A stretch of DNA of 64,000 nt from Euptelea pleiosperma (GCA_035048495.1 CM068542.1:41941109-42005108); one strand, 5' to 3'. Numbered from the stretch's first letter, positions 36,501 through 46,557 are shown. Program-made: numbers and translations. Notes: generated by a model from the sequence alone, not told the origin.

Positions 36501-37780
36501 GTACTCAGATGTTGGACATGCGTCAACATACTGGGTTTGTGGGAGTGAGTGTGTGACACTTGATATTTGTGACACCGACATGCACGCCTGTGTTATGTTA
36601 CATAGCTAGCATGGAATCTATTTTTCTCTCTCTTGTTTATTGTTCATTTGCGATCCTACTTTACCCATGGGGATTTGATTTTCAAGGTTTGATATTATGG
36701 AGAGAAATTGGCTTCTTTTTTGTTCTTTTGCTTCCACACAGGATACATAGGGCTCCCTTTGGGTTTCTTGATCAAAGGAAGGCGACTTCAGATGCCTTCC
36801 ATTCCTGTTCTCACTTGAGTTAAAAAATAGCAATGATAAATGTGCCGAGAAAATCCCTACCTATAACAAAAACAACTTAAGGGAGTAAATGAGTGAGTCC
36901 AGGTTTGGTCGAGTAGATTCGATTATCTTTGTTGGGCTCTTTCCCTAAATGAGAAAAAAATTAGGTACCCCTATCAAAAGACAGCCAACCGATGGCACAG
37001 CGGTGCATGAGATTGGGAATTTAGGATCCCACCATTCAAGAAATATAAAATGAGCCAGAGGAAGTCTAAACTTTTCTTGGTGGGGTCCATCAAATCGTGG
37101 ATCACTGTATATGTTTCCATTTGGTAGACTGTCCTTACAGTCTACAATGGGCACCTTAAGAGTTCTGTTCACAGGTAGGTAAACAATTTTGGCAGGTTGA
37201 TGGTAATTACCTACCTTGTCTTGGATTTTTGGTACAGGTGACCTCGGAGGGAAGCTCATCTGGGATCACAGTTCAGCCCTCCCTTCTGGTTCAAGTTGGG
37301 CAGATCATAGTTGCGATGCTGGTCATGGACACGTGGCAGTACTTTGTACACCGCTACATGCACCAGAACAAGTTCCTGTACCGTCATGTCCACTCTCAAC
37401 ATCACAGGCTGGTTGTCCCTTATGCAATTGGGGCCCTCTATAACCACCCACTTGAGGGTCTCCTGCTTGACACATTTGGTGGGGCCATATCATTCCTGAT
37501 CTCGGGGATGACTGCGCGGACAGCTGCAATCTTCTTCTGCTTTGCTGTGGTCAAAACTGTCGATGATCATTGTGGACTCTGGCTGCCTGGCAACCTCTTC
37601 CATCTTATATTCCAAAACAACACTGCTTACCATGATATCCATCATCAGCTCCAAGGCACGAAATATAACTATTCACAACCGTTCTTCCCGATATGGGATA
37701 AACTTCTGGGGACCTACATGCCCTACAGTCTCGTGGAGCGCCCAGAAGGAGGATTGGAGGCAAGGCCGAAGAAAGACTAG
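24577..37780 (+). CDS. SBH: Sphinganine C4-monooxygenase (sphingoid base hydroxylase), 257 aa in two exons
   Basis: Exon 1 is 24577-24807 (77 codons, donor TTG/GTCAGT); exon 2 is 37238-37780 (acceptor TTTTTGGTACAG), both phase 0. The joined protein is 257 residues, close to the roughly 260 usual for plant SBH1/SBH2. The family is a membrane di-iron oxygenase of the ER that adds the C4 hydroxyl to dihydrosphingosine to make phytosphingosine. Visible histidine boxes are HRYMH (115-119), HVHSQHH (127-133, with H127, H129, H132, H133) and HDIHH (209-213). Also conserved are DTWQYF, NHPLEGLLLDT and DDHCGLWLPGN. Exon 1 has the N-terminal YWVYAGIY membrane segment and the KNLV and KGVLLQQ motifs. 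All key histidines are present and no stop interrupts either exon, so it is probably functional. Confidence 0.9.
26126..26175 (+). repeat. 50-bp repeat flanking the copia element, left copy
   Basis: The sequence from AACATGTTGTTTCTTGACTG to AGCTG recurs at 31549-31598 with two differences. The last five bases (AGCTG) are the target duplication of the copia element. Confidence 0.8.
26386..26394 (-). promoter_or_regulatory. Polypurine tract of the copia element
   Basis: On the minus strand GAGGGGGAG abuts the 3' LTR directly, the primer site for plus-strand DNA synthesis. It overlaps the last bases of the polyprotein stop codon. Confidence 0.8.
26393..30784 (-). pseudogene. copia gag-pol polyprotein, one frame with two in-frame stops
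   Basis: A single frame of 1464 codons runs from ATG at 30784 to TGA at 26393, but is cut by TGA (29225-29227) and TAG (28388-28390), with no frameshift. Segment 1 (30784-29225, 519 aa): gag, CCHC zinc knuckle CDHCGKRRHTRETC, and the protease active-site DSGA. Segment 2 (to 28388): pre-integrase WHNRLGHLP lying just after the first stop, then the integrase core with HSDVWGP, LRTDNEGEY and TAERKHR (D, D, E). Segment 3 (28276-26393): reverse transcriptase with YVDD, then RNase H with TDADWAG and SSAEAEYR. The break points may be recent mutations, because the LTRs are almost identical. Not active as it stands unless stops are read through. Confidence 0.9.
31082..31180 (-). repeat. Short tandem repeats in the copia leader
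   Basis: The unit GGCTCTTCTCCAGGCTTCTG followed by GAGTGGGCGGCTA occurs at least twice in a row in the untranslated leader between the primer site and gag. Its function is unknown. Confidence 0.6.
31307..31318 (-). promoter_or_regulatory. Primer binding site of the copia element
   Basis: The 12 bases read TGGTATCAGAGC on the minus strand, matching the 3' end of plant initiator methionine tRNA, and directly adjoin the 5' LTR. Confidence 0.9.
32987..33151 (+). repeat. 83-bp tandem duplication
   Basis: Two adjacent units start at 32987 and 33070 with CAAAATTTCTTTTTACTGAT and end with TTTTAAGATC. They differ at a few bases, so this is an older duplication in the intron. Confidence 0.85.
33968..34393 (+). 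mobile_element. MITE, GGGCCTGTTTGG-ended family, copy 3
   Basis: It begins GGGGCCTGTTTGGTACGTG and ends ACACATGCCC, with the internal GGGTCCCACATAT and GGCTAAATATTCG phrases shared with the copies at 2.1-4.0 kb. Flanking TAG and TAA could be a 3-bp target duplication typical of PIF/Harbinger, but this is not certain. Confidence 0.6.
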
Positions 37781-38394
37781 TGTCTCTTGACCATTGATCA
37801 GTGTACCATTTCATGCTCTCATCATCACCTGAAAACATTCGTCAGTTGAGTTTGGACAACCTTCATCTGCATGACCCAGATCAGAGAAGCTGAACTAAGA
37901 TGTTGGCAAGTACTGGTATCAGCCTTTTGAGGGTGGCGTTTTTTTAGCAGGAATTGTGCTTGGTCATTGATATCGAACAGTTTGTTTCGTTGCAATTTTT
38001 TGACAGTTTTTTTTTTATATGTGTGGTTAGCTATGGTACTTGACCAACTACCAAGGAATTGTATGTTTATGACCTCTGAGTTGTGTTGTGTACTGTATTT
38101 ACATTAATGTGAGCTTAAGTTCTTGCAGGTGGAGATTGATTGCTTTATTTAAATTTGGATTGCGATTGGCCGACATGTTAAAGATTTCATTGTCAACGAC
38201 TTTCATGGGTGGGCCAAACATTCATGGGTCAATGGGCTTGAAGAGTCTGCCACATGGGAAAAATTGACATGGCCCCACACAATTCAAGGTAATAGGCAAG
38301 TGTCGAATTGACGTGCTCTTAGTTGATACAGTGCACGTAGCTGTAATCTAGTGCAGATGTAATTTGCTATCTTCCTAGTGAACCCAACCAAGTA

Positions 38395-38760
38395 ATTTTA
38401 TGCTACAACATGATGCCCTTCCAACATCTCAACATGGAAGTTATAGAGCACAGAGCCCACACCAGCTTTCATTTGAGTGGGAGCCATGTCTTTACCCAAG
38501 CAAATTTGTGGTCCGGCGTTAACACTAAGAACTTGTCGGTGGGTTCGAATTTCAACTGACCCCACTCCAACCTTCCAAGCAATCTTTTCGGTTAACACCA
38601 GGTCCTTGCCGAGGGGAACTTCTGGGTGCACGATGCCCTTCTGGTCAAACGGAACAGGTGGAGAAAGCCTCAGAATTGCCATAAGGCTTCATGTAAATAA
38701 ACCAATTTGTTGAGAACATAAGTGTCAAATATCCTTGGCTTCAGACAAGTCTTCTCATTG
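38395..38760 (-). pseudogene. CYP96-type P450 relic, C-terminal part
   Basis: On the minus strand the frame reads LRLSPPVPFDQKG, then VNAGPQICLGKDM (the heme-cysteine loop) and LYNFHVEMLEGH, which align with the intact minus-strand CYP96 at 48.4 kb. The stretch carrying the ERR-triad PERW motif is missing between them. Upstream (38683-38760) only VYLHEAL remains, in another frame. It lies 0.6 kb past the sphinganine hydroxylase stop codon and is clearly non-functional. Confidence 0.8.
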
Positions 38761-39236
38761 TTTGTGAAATTCACTTTTAGCTCATGTTGGAAATCAATAC
38801 TTGATGGAGGGAACAAATTTGTTGGAGAAAATTATGCTCTGTAAGACTTCAAGACTCGATCAATTGATGTCTTTTAGATAATATTTCTCCCATTTCGGTT
38901 AAAACCGCGAGTTCACAGTGGGTGTGAGAAAATTGACTTCAGTATACAATAAAGTCTCAATCAACACCGTTGAATTCGGATTATGTACGATCCGATCACA
39001 ACTAAGAACACTATAAAAATCAAATCTGATGATGCCAAAAGCTAAAGATGAAATAACGAACTCACTGCAATTTTCAATGTTTAAAACAGATGTCTGGATT
39101 TGTTTTTATAGCCATTTCTGTGTCTGTTGCCAAAACAATCATTACTTTTGACCAACAGTCACGATCTGATTTAACGGTGTGGATCATCTCTTGAAACAAT
39201 GTATTCCATGAAAGAACAAACCTTTATCATCGATCA

Positions 39237-39428
39237 GTAAATGCCTTAAAAAGTAGTAAAATTTAATGGCAAGAGATTACAATTAATTACGGTGATTTTT
39301 GGTGTGCAGGTAGATCCACCAAGGGGTGGGCTAAACCAATCCATGCTGTCACTGGTCCCAGGTGGTGGGAGTGGTGAGTAACAAAAAATGGCTATACCTG
39401 AGGGGCCTTGTGTACGATGTAACATCAT
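39237..39428. mobile_element. Right-half fragment of the GATGTAACAAGG MITE
   Basis: The phrases TGCCTTAAAAAGTAGTAAAA, GGTGATTTTTGGTGTGCAGG and CAAGGGGTGGGCTAAAC, ending in GATGTAACATC, match the right half of the Mutator-type MITE at 7952-8355. The left half is missing. Confidence 0.5.
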
Positions 39429-39554
39429 TTTCCAATTATTAAAGAAAATTGGGTCACCTTGCCTCCTATATGTGGCAAACAATAACTAACATCATTTTCC
39501 AATTATTAAAGAAAATTGGGTCACCTTACCTACTATATCAGGCAAACAATAGCG
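39421..39554 (+). repeat. 67-bp tandem duplication
   Basis: Two units (39421-39487 and 39488-39554) begin AACATCATTTTCCAATTATT and share GAAAATTGGGTCACCTT; they differ at several bases near the right side. Confidence 0.85.
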
Positions 39555-39581
39555 ACTAGATATCTACCTACTTTTTTTTTA

Positions 39582-40282
39582 CGAAAAATTACAGAAAAGA
39601 AAATAAACTTTAATTTATTTACAAAAAAGAATACAACTTTTTGCAAATCCCAAAAAAGAAAACGAAACGCCCTTTCAAAGGGCGTTTCGTCTACTGTCAG
39701 TCCAATCAGTCGTCGACTGACTAACAAATGACTGATGGCTGACACGTCTGACAAACGCCCTTTTAAAGGGCGTTTATTCTTGAGAAATTTTAAAAAAACG
39801 TCCCATAATTCCTCAACTTCTAAACCAATCTACGAATATCGGAATGATCTGAATTTTTGTGAGGATGATCTCCTCACCGTAGAGATCATCCTCACCAAAA
39901 ATCAGCCATTGATTCATCTTCTGGGTACGCCAAAATGGGCGTAAAATTTGGGGTATCAAAAAACGCCCTTTAAAAGGGCGTTTGTCAGTAAAAAACGCCC
40001 TTTAAAAGGGCGTTTTCTACTGACATACGCCTTTTAAAATAACGTATGTCAGGTTGTCAGATGTCGGACCGACACTGACAGACGTTGAAAACTGAAAAAC
40101 GCCCTTTAAAAGGGCATTTGTCAGAAAAAATGCCCTTTTAAAGAACGTTTTTTTAATAAACATGTGCCACGTCATGAAACGCCCTTTTAAAGAGCGTTTC
40201 GTTTTCTTTTTTGGGATTTGCGAAAACTTGTATTATTTTTTGTAAATGAATTAAAGTTGGTTTTCTTTTCTGCAATTTTTCG
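39582..40282. mobile_element. Mutator-type MITE with an array of CGCCC hairpins, 701 bp
   Basis: Terminal inverted repeats of about 90-100 bp start CGAAAAATTACAGAAAAG on the left and CGAAAAATTGCAGAAAAG on the complement of the right. A 9-bp duplication TTTTTTTTA flanks it (39573-39581 and 40283-40291), although its low complexity weakens the evidence. Seven palindromes of the form CGCCCTTTAAAAGGGCG, some with one or two changes, lie at about 39665, 39752, 39960, 39992, 40097, 40128 and 40176. Same family and length as 7116-7815. It is non-coding. Confidence 0.8.
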
Positions 40283-40339
40283 TTTTTTTTATATACCCTT
40301 AATGGGAACAACTCCTATTTTTAATATTATTATTTTCAC

Positions 40340-40440
40340 TTTTTTTTTACTCAGATATTACCGGTTATAACCGCCGTTACTCAGATGTGACCCTTTATTA
40401 CAACGGCTGTTAATTGACGCTTTTAAACCTCAGGTTCCAG
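40340..40440. mobile_element. Relic of the CAAGG/CATGG hAT-like MITE family
   Basis: TTACCGGTTATAACCGCCGTTA, TTACAACGGCTGTTAA and TTTTAAACCTC are recognisable parts of the family, but no ends or target duplication remain. Confidence 0.4.
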
Positions 40441-40894
40441 TTGGAATGATAAGTCTTCGTCATAAATCTAAATGGTCGATCGGGATCGGGATCGGGGATA
40501 GAACTTAACGCCCAACGCTTTTAAACCGTCGTAAATTTACACAAATTGGGACGGCTATTTCGACTTTCAACATTTCAATTATCCACGAGCCAAGCCAGTT
40601 TAGAGTCAACGAGAGAAAACAAAATGCCATTTCAAAAAGTAGGTTCAGACTGAGATACATTAAACCAGCTATACACGTGTTGGAAAGGACGTCATCTCCC
40701 GAGAGAATTTTGAAGCCGCGGAAATTTAGAAGTGGCAATCATGCGTCCATGATATTTCGTCAAGTACACCTAAATGTAGGGGCAATGATATTCCGCTAAA
40801 TTAACCCTAGTGTACCTGGCGCAATATCATTAGGCACATGATCGCCGTTTTTAAATTTCCACCGCTTCAAAAATTTTCTCTAATCTCCCACTGA

Positions 40895-41098
40895 AAAGAG
40901 ATGAGAAAACATTTGCCAGCCCCCGAGGGACTTCAAACTTATAAGTCTCCCCCGCCCTAAATGTCTGACAAGTACCCCAATCTCTTAACTCTAACCCGCG
41001 CGTTAAGCCCATGGTTAGTGGTTAACAAGGGGTACTTGTCAGACATTTTGGAACTTTGAAGTCCCCCGGGCCCAGCAAATTTTTTCCCGACTAGAGAT
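40895..41098. mobile_element. Palindromic MITE, TGTCTGACAAGTACCCC family
   Basis: GGGACTTCAAACTTATAAGT and TGTCTGACAAGTACCCC on the left mirror GGGGTACTTGTCAGACA and ACTTTGAAGTCCC on the right, near GCCAGCCCCCGAGGG and CCCGGGCCCAGC. A related copy is nested at 13535-13703. Confidence 0.6.
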
Positions 41099-41295
41099 GT
41101 CTTTCTCTTTCTTTCTCAAATCTTCTCTGCAACTTCTCGTGTTCTCCTCCTCAAAGCTGCAACTCGTTTGGATTGGGGAAACAATGAATGAAGTTTGCGT
41201 GAGAATAGTGGTGCAGAAACAATCCCAAACTTTTCTTTCTGAAACATGCACACCGAAGCCACGTAAGACCCCGGGAAAGATGAGATGGATGAGTA

Positions 41296-41540
41296 AATCG
41301 TGGCACACTCTTAGATACTACTGAGCGTACGGATGTTTGTCCCATCCCAAGTGGATATATACAGGCCAGATTTGAGATTTCTAACCGTTGATTGAAGCCG
41401 TTTCACCGTGGATTTCGAGCATTATTTAGGGTACTCAGATTCAAGGGTTAGAAATCACTAATCAAGCCATTTTTGGTCTGTATATCCACACACTCACTGG
41501 TCTCTAAGAGTATGCCACGTGACTCATACTCTTGTCCGTC
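41296..41540. mobile_element. Degenerate G-box MITE upstream of CYP96
   Basis: The left arm TCGTGGCACACTCTTAG has lost its G-box; the right arm CTAAGAGTATGCCACGTGAC keeps CACGTG near 41517. The internal pair AGATTTGAGATTTCTAACCG and GGTTAGAAATCACTAATCAA is recognisable. Confidence 0.5.
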
Positions 41541-41791
41541 CAATAAAGATTTGTTCATGAAACCCAGCAAGACCATTTAGTTTGGTGGCTCGCGAAATAC
41601 CAGATAACAATGATGATTGAATATGCATCGAGTGGAGGGAACAACGAAGGCCATGTGCTTCTATTAGGAATCGATAACCACGTGGCTTCAGTTTAAGGCA
41701 CTGTTTCGGATATAATGCGACATTGCGAATAGATAAGAGAGATAATTAAAGGACAAAAACGTCATTTATCTTGTAGTAACTTTTCCCCGAG

Positions 41792-41860
41792 TAGAACTTC
41801 CGGTCACAACGCACAATACGAGCCACGTGGCACACTCTTAGTGGAGGTTTTATTGTCCGT
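41792..41860. mobile_element. Truncated G-box MITE end in the CYP96 promoter
   Basis: GAGTAGAACTTCCGGTCACA through GAGCCACGTGGCACACTC is the left terminus of the G-box MITE family; the rest is absent. It leaves one intact CCACGTGGC about 290 bp before the CYP96 ATG. Confidence 0.6.
41823..41830. promoter_or_regulatory. G-box / ABRE-like palindrome CCACGTGG
   Basis: CACGTG with flanking C and G matches the core bound by plant bZIP and bHLH factors, and CACGTGGC is the usual ABA-response core. It was brought in by a MITE end. Whether it acts on the downstream P450 gene is inference. Confidence 0.4.
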
Positions 41861-42080
41861 GAGTTATTGCATGAGCTGAGCGTACAAGTAATTACATAAT
41901 TAGAAAAATTACCAACTAAAATTGTACAAAATCAAATTATAAATTTTGAAAATCCTATAATATAGGCGATTATGTGGATGATCGCTAAGGTCCATCTGAC
42001 GGCTCAAATCAATGAGGCATATGGCAAGTTATTCTCAACCCATCTTGAGGTAGGGTAAGAAGTTATAGCTGCTCGTACAC

Positions 42081-42087
42081 TATAAAT
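42081..42087 (+). promoter_or_regulatory. TATA box of the + strand CYP96 gene
   Basis: TATAAAT lies 39 bp before the ATG at 42120, implying a very short 5' leader if used. In the broken copy the corresponding sequence reads TTTATAGC. Confidence 0.5.
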
Positions 42088-42119
42088 GAGACCAAGCTGG
42101 TGCAAGTATGTAACATAGC

Positions 42120-43661
42120 ATGAAGTTGAATACTGTGCTAACATTAACAGTTCTAGTGGCTATTATGGGCTTCATGGGGTACCCTGAGATACTCTTGGCT
42201 CTTGTTTGCTTTCTCTTTCTTCGCCATCTAAATCGCAACAACGGGGTCTTGATGAATTGGCCACTCTTCGGAATGCTCCCCTCCCTTCTTATCAACGTCC
42301 ACCGGATTCATGATTGGTCCACCAAATTATTAGCGCGCAATGGCTGCTCGTTTGTGTTTAGAGGCCCGTGGTTCACTAACATGAACTACGTAGTGTGCAC
42401 GAGCGATCAAGCCGACGTTCGTTATATCATGAACACCAACTTCTCAAATTTCCCAAAAGGATCCGAATTCAAGGAGATGTTTGATATTTTGGGAGATGGG
42501 ATTTTCAATTCAGATTCGGATTTGTGGAGAACACAACGAAAAATAGCCCACGGACTCATCAACCACCGGAGGTTTCGTCGATTCTTGGAGAAGACTATCT
42601 GGGAGAAGGTAGAGAATGGGCTCATTCCTGTTCTTGAGCATGTGACCGAGCAGGGCCTAGTTGTGGACTTGCAAGACGTGTTCCAACGGTTGACGTTCGA
42701 TAGTACGTGTATCTTGGTGTCTGGCATCGACCCTAGCTGCCTCTCTGTTGAATTCCCAAAGGTCCCATTCACAGAGGCCTTGGATATTGCAGAAGAGACG
42801 ATACTTTACCGGCATTTTGTGCCGGAAAGCTGTTGGAAGTTTCAAAGGTGGCTAGGAATTGGGATGGAAAAGAAATTGAGTAAAGCTTGGGAGACACTTG
42901 ATCATTTTGTAGCCCAGTGTATCTCTACGAAACGACAACAACTGAGCAAAAGGCTGCCTAAAAACATGGAAGAAGAGGAGAGTATCGATTTATTAACGTC
43001 TTACATGCAGGAACAAGAGATTGGTGAATCGAAATCTGATAGTTTTTTGAGAGACACATTACTGAATTTCTTGATTGCAGGGAGAGACACTGTGAGTGCA
43101 GCTCTAACTTGGTTTTTCTGGCTTGTTTCAAGGAACCCATCAGTAGAAACCAAGATCCTAGAAGAACTCACGGCTAAGAAATGGAGGAAGTTTGGTATGG
43201 AAGGGTTAAGTGGGCTGCTGTATTTACATGGAGCTTTGTGTGAAACGCTACGTCTCTTCCCATCGGTACCATTCGAACACAAGAGCCCTCTGCGTCCAGA
43301 CATCCTTCCCAGCGGCCATACAGTCAATACAAAAGAGAGGATCTTGCTTTCTTTGTATGCAATGGGAAGAATGGAGGCGATATGGGGTGAAGATTGCTTA
43401 GAATTCAAGCCCGAGAGATGGATTTCCGAGCGAGGGGGAATCAAGTATGAACCATCCTACAAGTTCTCAGCATTCAATTCAGGACCCAGGATTTGCCTTG
43501 GTAAGGAGGTGGCTTTCACTCAGATGAAGTCTGTTGCAGCAACCCTACTCTATGATTACCATGTTGAATTGGTAGAAGGCCACCCTGTGGCTCCAAAAAA
43601 TTCTATAATACTTCATATGAAGCATGGTTTGATGGCTAGGATTAAAAGAAGGGAGGTTTGA
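42120..43661 (+). CDS. CYP96: Cytochrome P450, CYP96 family (MAH1-like), 513 aa
   Basis: This is an intact single-exon P450, as is typical of CYP96 in the CYP86 clan. An N-terminal membrane anchor (about residues 8-35) is followed by the hinge WPLFGMLPS. Visible motifs are the I-helix AGRDT (320-324), the K-helix ETLR (E375, R378), FKPERW, and the heme loop FNSGPRICLG with Cys459. Known CYP96A members hydroxylate mid-chain alkanes in cuticular wax (MAH1), and others act in alkaloid coupling (CYP96T), so the substrate cannot be fixed here; ER localisation is expected. It has a tandem, near-identical but broken copy at 56.2 kb, and a distant intact relative on the opposite strand at 48.4 kb. 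All catalytic residues are present. Confidence 0.92.
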   Translation: MKLNTVLTLTVLVAIMGFMGYPEILLALVCFLFLRHLNRNNGVLMNWPLFGMLPSLLINVHRIHDWSTKLLARNGCSFVFRGPWFTNMNYVVCTSDQADVRYIMNTNFSNFPKGSEFKEMFDILGDGIFNSDSDLWRTQRKIAHGLINHRRFRRFLEKTIWEKVENGLIPVLEHVTEQGLVVDLQDVFQRLTFDSTCILVSGIDPSCLSVEFPKVPFTEALDIAEETILYRHFVPESCWKFQRWLGIGMEKKLSKAWETLDHFVAQCISTKRQQLSKRLPKNMEEEESIDLLTSYMQEQEIGESKSDSFLRDTLLNFLIAGRDTVSAALTWFFWLVSRNPSVETKILEELTAKKWRKFGMEGLSGLLYLHGALCETLRLFPSVPFEHKSPLRPDILPSGHTVNTKERILLSLYAMGRMEAIWGEDCLEFKPERWISERGGIKYEPSYKFSAFNSGPRICLGKEVAFTQMKSVAATLLYDYHVELVEGHPVAPKNSIILHMKHGLMARIKRREV

Positions 43662-43671
43662 TGTATGGGGA

Positions 43672-44115
43672 TGTTAGAGTTTAGAACTAGTCTTTATTTG
43701 TTGAACTAGTTTTTAGTTGTTGACCAAGTTGTTAGGAGATCTAGCTAGCTATGAGTATCTGTTATGAGAATAAGTTTGGTAGTCCATTAGCTTATTTGGT
43801 GGATAATTAGTATTGTACTCTCTATTTATATAGTTGATGCAGTGAATAAGTAATGTTCTTTTGGAGTCTGTGTTTTCTAAGTCATCTTGTCTGCAGTTTA
43901 TCATTTGGTATTAGAGCTATAGACTCTCAATAGGTGGAGGAGAAGGCGTCGACAAAGTTGAATAAGCTTATCTACTCACTGTTGTTTTCTTGTAGGCAAT
44001 AGCAGCTACTATCTGATATCATTTTAATGGCGCATCAAAGAATTTTGTGGAACCTGCTATACCTCTTTTCGATGGTCACTATGATCATTGGAGCATGCTT
44101 GAAATTTCTCTATTT
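43672..44115 (+). mobile_element. Truncated Ty1/copia element: LTR, primer site and start of gag
   Basis: A probable LTR (43672-43903) starts TGTTAGAGTTTAG and ends TTTATCA. Immediately after is TGGTATTAGAGC (43906-43917), one base off the initiator-tRNA primer site. From 44041 a gag N-terminus reads NFVEPAIPLFDGHYDHWSML, a typical copia start, but in a different frame from the nearby ATG. It stops abruptly near 44110. Next, AGAGGGGGG followed by TGAAT (about 44134-44147) looks like the polypurine tract and LTR start of another copia element. Confidence 0.65.
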
Positions 44116-44632
44116 CTAAAAGATGTAAACTTAGAGGGGGGTGAATATGTAATTTGAGAATAAAACTAAATGAGTTCAACCTAAACATGTTTTATTGGTC
44201 TGGTCTGGATAGTCTAAATCATGCACACAATCTTAATATGGTTGATTTTATTAAGGTGACTAAATTAATTGACTCGGTTCAAATATATCAAGGATATATT
44301 CTATATTGATCCGTTTATTGTAATCTCACAAATTTAATAATAGAAATAAATCAAACCACAACGCAAATAATTATTTTATTTTGAAACCTTTAAAAAAAAT
44401 CCATGAGACCACGTCAAGACGTGAAACATATACAAATTAATTAAGAAACACAAAAGTTACTACACACAATGTTCCTACAATTTTTTGCTTGACTCCTTTA
44501 AGCTCACTGTCGTTTCTTTAGCGCCTCCTCAAGTTCTAACGCACCGATGCATCCCCTTTGCGCCTTTGCATGATCGCGTCTTCTCGTTGTTCAGTTCGGT
44601 CCAACTCCGAACGTACCAACAATCGCTCTATC

Positions 44633-45052
44633 TAGGGTTGTCAACGGATACTATTGGGATCGAATATAGGCATATCCAAATCCGAAATCCGAATCCGAAT
44701 CCGAATCCGATTAATTTATCGGATATCCGATAATATCCCATCCGAAAATTGGATATATATAATATATTATTATATTTACATAATAATAAATAAATATATA
44801 TAATAATTATAAATATTATATTTATATATAATAAATATTATTATTATTAGAATAAATATTAATTAATATGATAAATATAATATAATCTATTTATTCTAAA
44901 TATAATTATTAAATAATATATCGGATCGGATACTATTCGGATCGAATACAGGCATATCCGAATCCGATATCCAAAAATTTTGGATAATATCCGATTTTTC
45001 GAATACGGATTCAAATCGGATTTGAATTTTCAACTATCCATTGACGGCCCTA
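44633..45052. mobile_element. hAT-like MITE with TAGGG ends, 420 bp
   Basis: It begins TAGGGTTGTCAACGGATA and ends TATCCATTGACGGCCCTA, a recognisable inverted pair. Inner GGATACTATT and CGAATCCGA repeats occur on both sides of an AT-rich centre. The flanking 8-mers do not match well, so the duplication is decayed. Confidence 0.6.
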
Positions 45053-45444
45053 TTTCTAACCTTATTCCGCTATGTGTGGTACACCCCGAACAGTAACGCC
45101 TCAATATACTTCGACGCGTACAACACTCAATTGCAATATGAGTGGATAGAAGCATGAGGTTTCTAGCTCTCTAAGAATAAAATATGGACATGGATTCTTA
45201 GGTTTAGAAAGATTTAGTGTGATAGATGAGTCGTTTAACACGTAAATATAAGCTTAGATCATCAAGAGAGAAAACTGAAGATTGAAAATCGGATTCAAAG
45301 ATCAAACTCTCTTGAATATCAAGGCATGGAATGCTCTTCTCCCTTGAGTAGCTCCTCAGATATTGAGCCAAGCTCTCTCTTTTCTGGAATGCCTTGTATC
45401 CCTATGGTGTTATAGGGTTCCAACCCAAAACGATCAATATATAG

Positions 45445-45870
45445 ATGGGATGCTACATAATAGATAGATCCAAGAAAGATGGCATTCGGTGGGCTGGCAC
45501 GCTTGACAAGCGGTTCTCTATGCATTCGTACTATGTTTTGCTGGATATGTACCTTGGAAGTCGATCATTGCCAGTGCTAACATTTATTGGAGATGCTCAT
45601 TTTCGATGGCTAAGATCTATGCATGCATGGTTGTGTTCTTTTGTGGTGCACTTCTTTGAAAATGATCATCATTGTGGATAATCTCATTAAGAAGAATAGA
45701 GCGATTGTAAACTATTGTGTTATGTGCAAAGAAACAGGAAAATTAGTTAATCATCTCTTTTTACATTGTAGGTTAGCCTAGGAAGTGTCGGACCTCTTCT
45801 TCGACCCCTTCAGGATATGTTGGGTCCTCTCTACCAATCCTTCTCGGACTATCATGGAGTGGGACTTACC
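45445..45870 (+). pseudogene. LINE retrotransposon fragment (C-terminal zinc-binding region)
   Basis: One frame reads DKRFSMHSYYVLL and, after a frameshift, DNLIKKNRAIVNYCVMCKET and NHLFLHC, matching the zf-RVT region at the end of plant LINE reverse transcriptases (CxxC ... HLFxxC). No reverse transcriptase core is present nearby. It is a dead 5'-truncated fragment. Confidence 0.65.
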
Positions 45871-46557
45871 TTTACTTCTCTCCTTGTGGCCATAGATCCA
45901 TTACACGAAAAGCAGAAAAAAACTATTGGTATTTTGTCTGTAAAAAAAGAACAACATCGGACTTTGTGAAAAGTGAAACGACAAACTTAGTCCGTTGTTA
46001 ATTAACAACTGACATAGTCCGTGATTTACTTTTGCTCAGAAAAATGAAGTCCGTTGTTTACGTGAACCGCAAACAAAAGCTAGATAAAGTGATAAACACA
46101 ATCACAAAAGTACGGGATAGACAAAATTCATTAGAACAATCCAACCAAAAAAGACAAGGGCCCACCACTTCACTTGTATTCTTATGCAAATTACAGAACT
46201 AGCTAGTAATTGTCTACGGGACCCAAGCCACCATCTTATCTATACATAAAACACGTGGCCCACCACCAGGTCGATAGTGCTGACTCCAACCAGTTCGTTG
46301 GTTCAACTGGTCGGGCTGGGTCTGAACACTATCCAAGAGTACAGAATTCATGAGTTTCAAATAATGTTAACCTCCGTGATGTATTTCAAATTCAGACAGC
46401 TCTTGGTTCAAAGAGAACATCAACATTTGACGGGCATCATTAATCGAAAGATAATCATCATATGCCTTTTTGCCACATCCAACTATTTCATCTCAAGTCA
46501 TAAAAAAGAAAAGACAATTAAAGAAAAAGCAGAAATTCCCAAAATTTAAATTTTAAC

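Larger units (their letters stand above)
24808..37237 (+). other. 12.4 kb intron of the sphinganine hydroxylase gene
   Basis: This is the only intron in the coding sequence. It holds a nearly intact Ty1/copia element in antisense orientation (26176-31528), a Tourist-like MITE (33968-34390), an 83-bp tandem duplication (32987-33151) and otherwise unrecognised AT-rich DNA. Several open frames in it (24451 onward antisense, 35137-35581, 36046-36823) have no familiar motif and look like chance. Confidence 0.75.

Noticed and set aside
39960..40201. Repeated palindromes with spacers looking like a CRISPR array
   Set aside because: The units are true palindromes, spacing is irregular, there are no cas genes, and the block lies inside a MITE with inverted ends and a target duplication in a plant genome.
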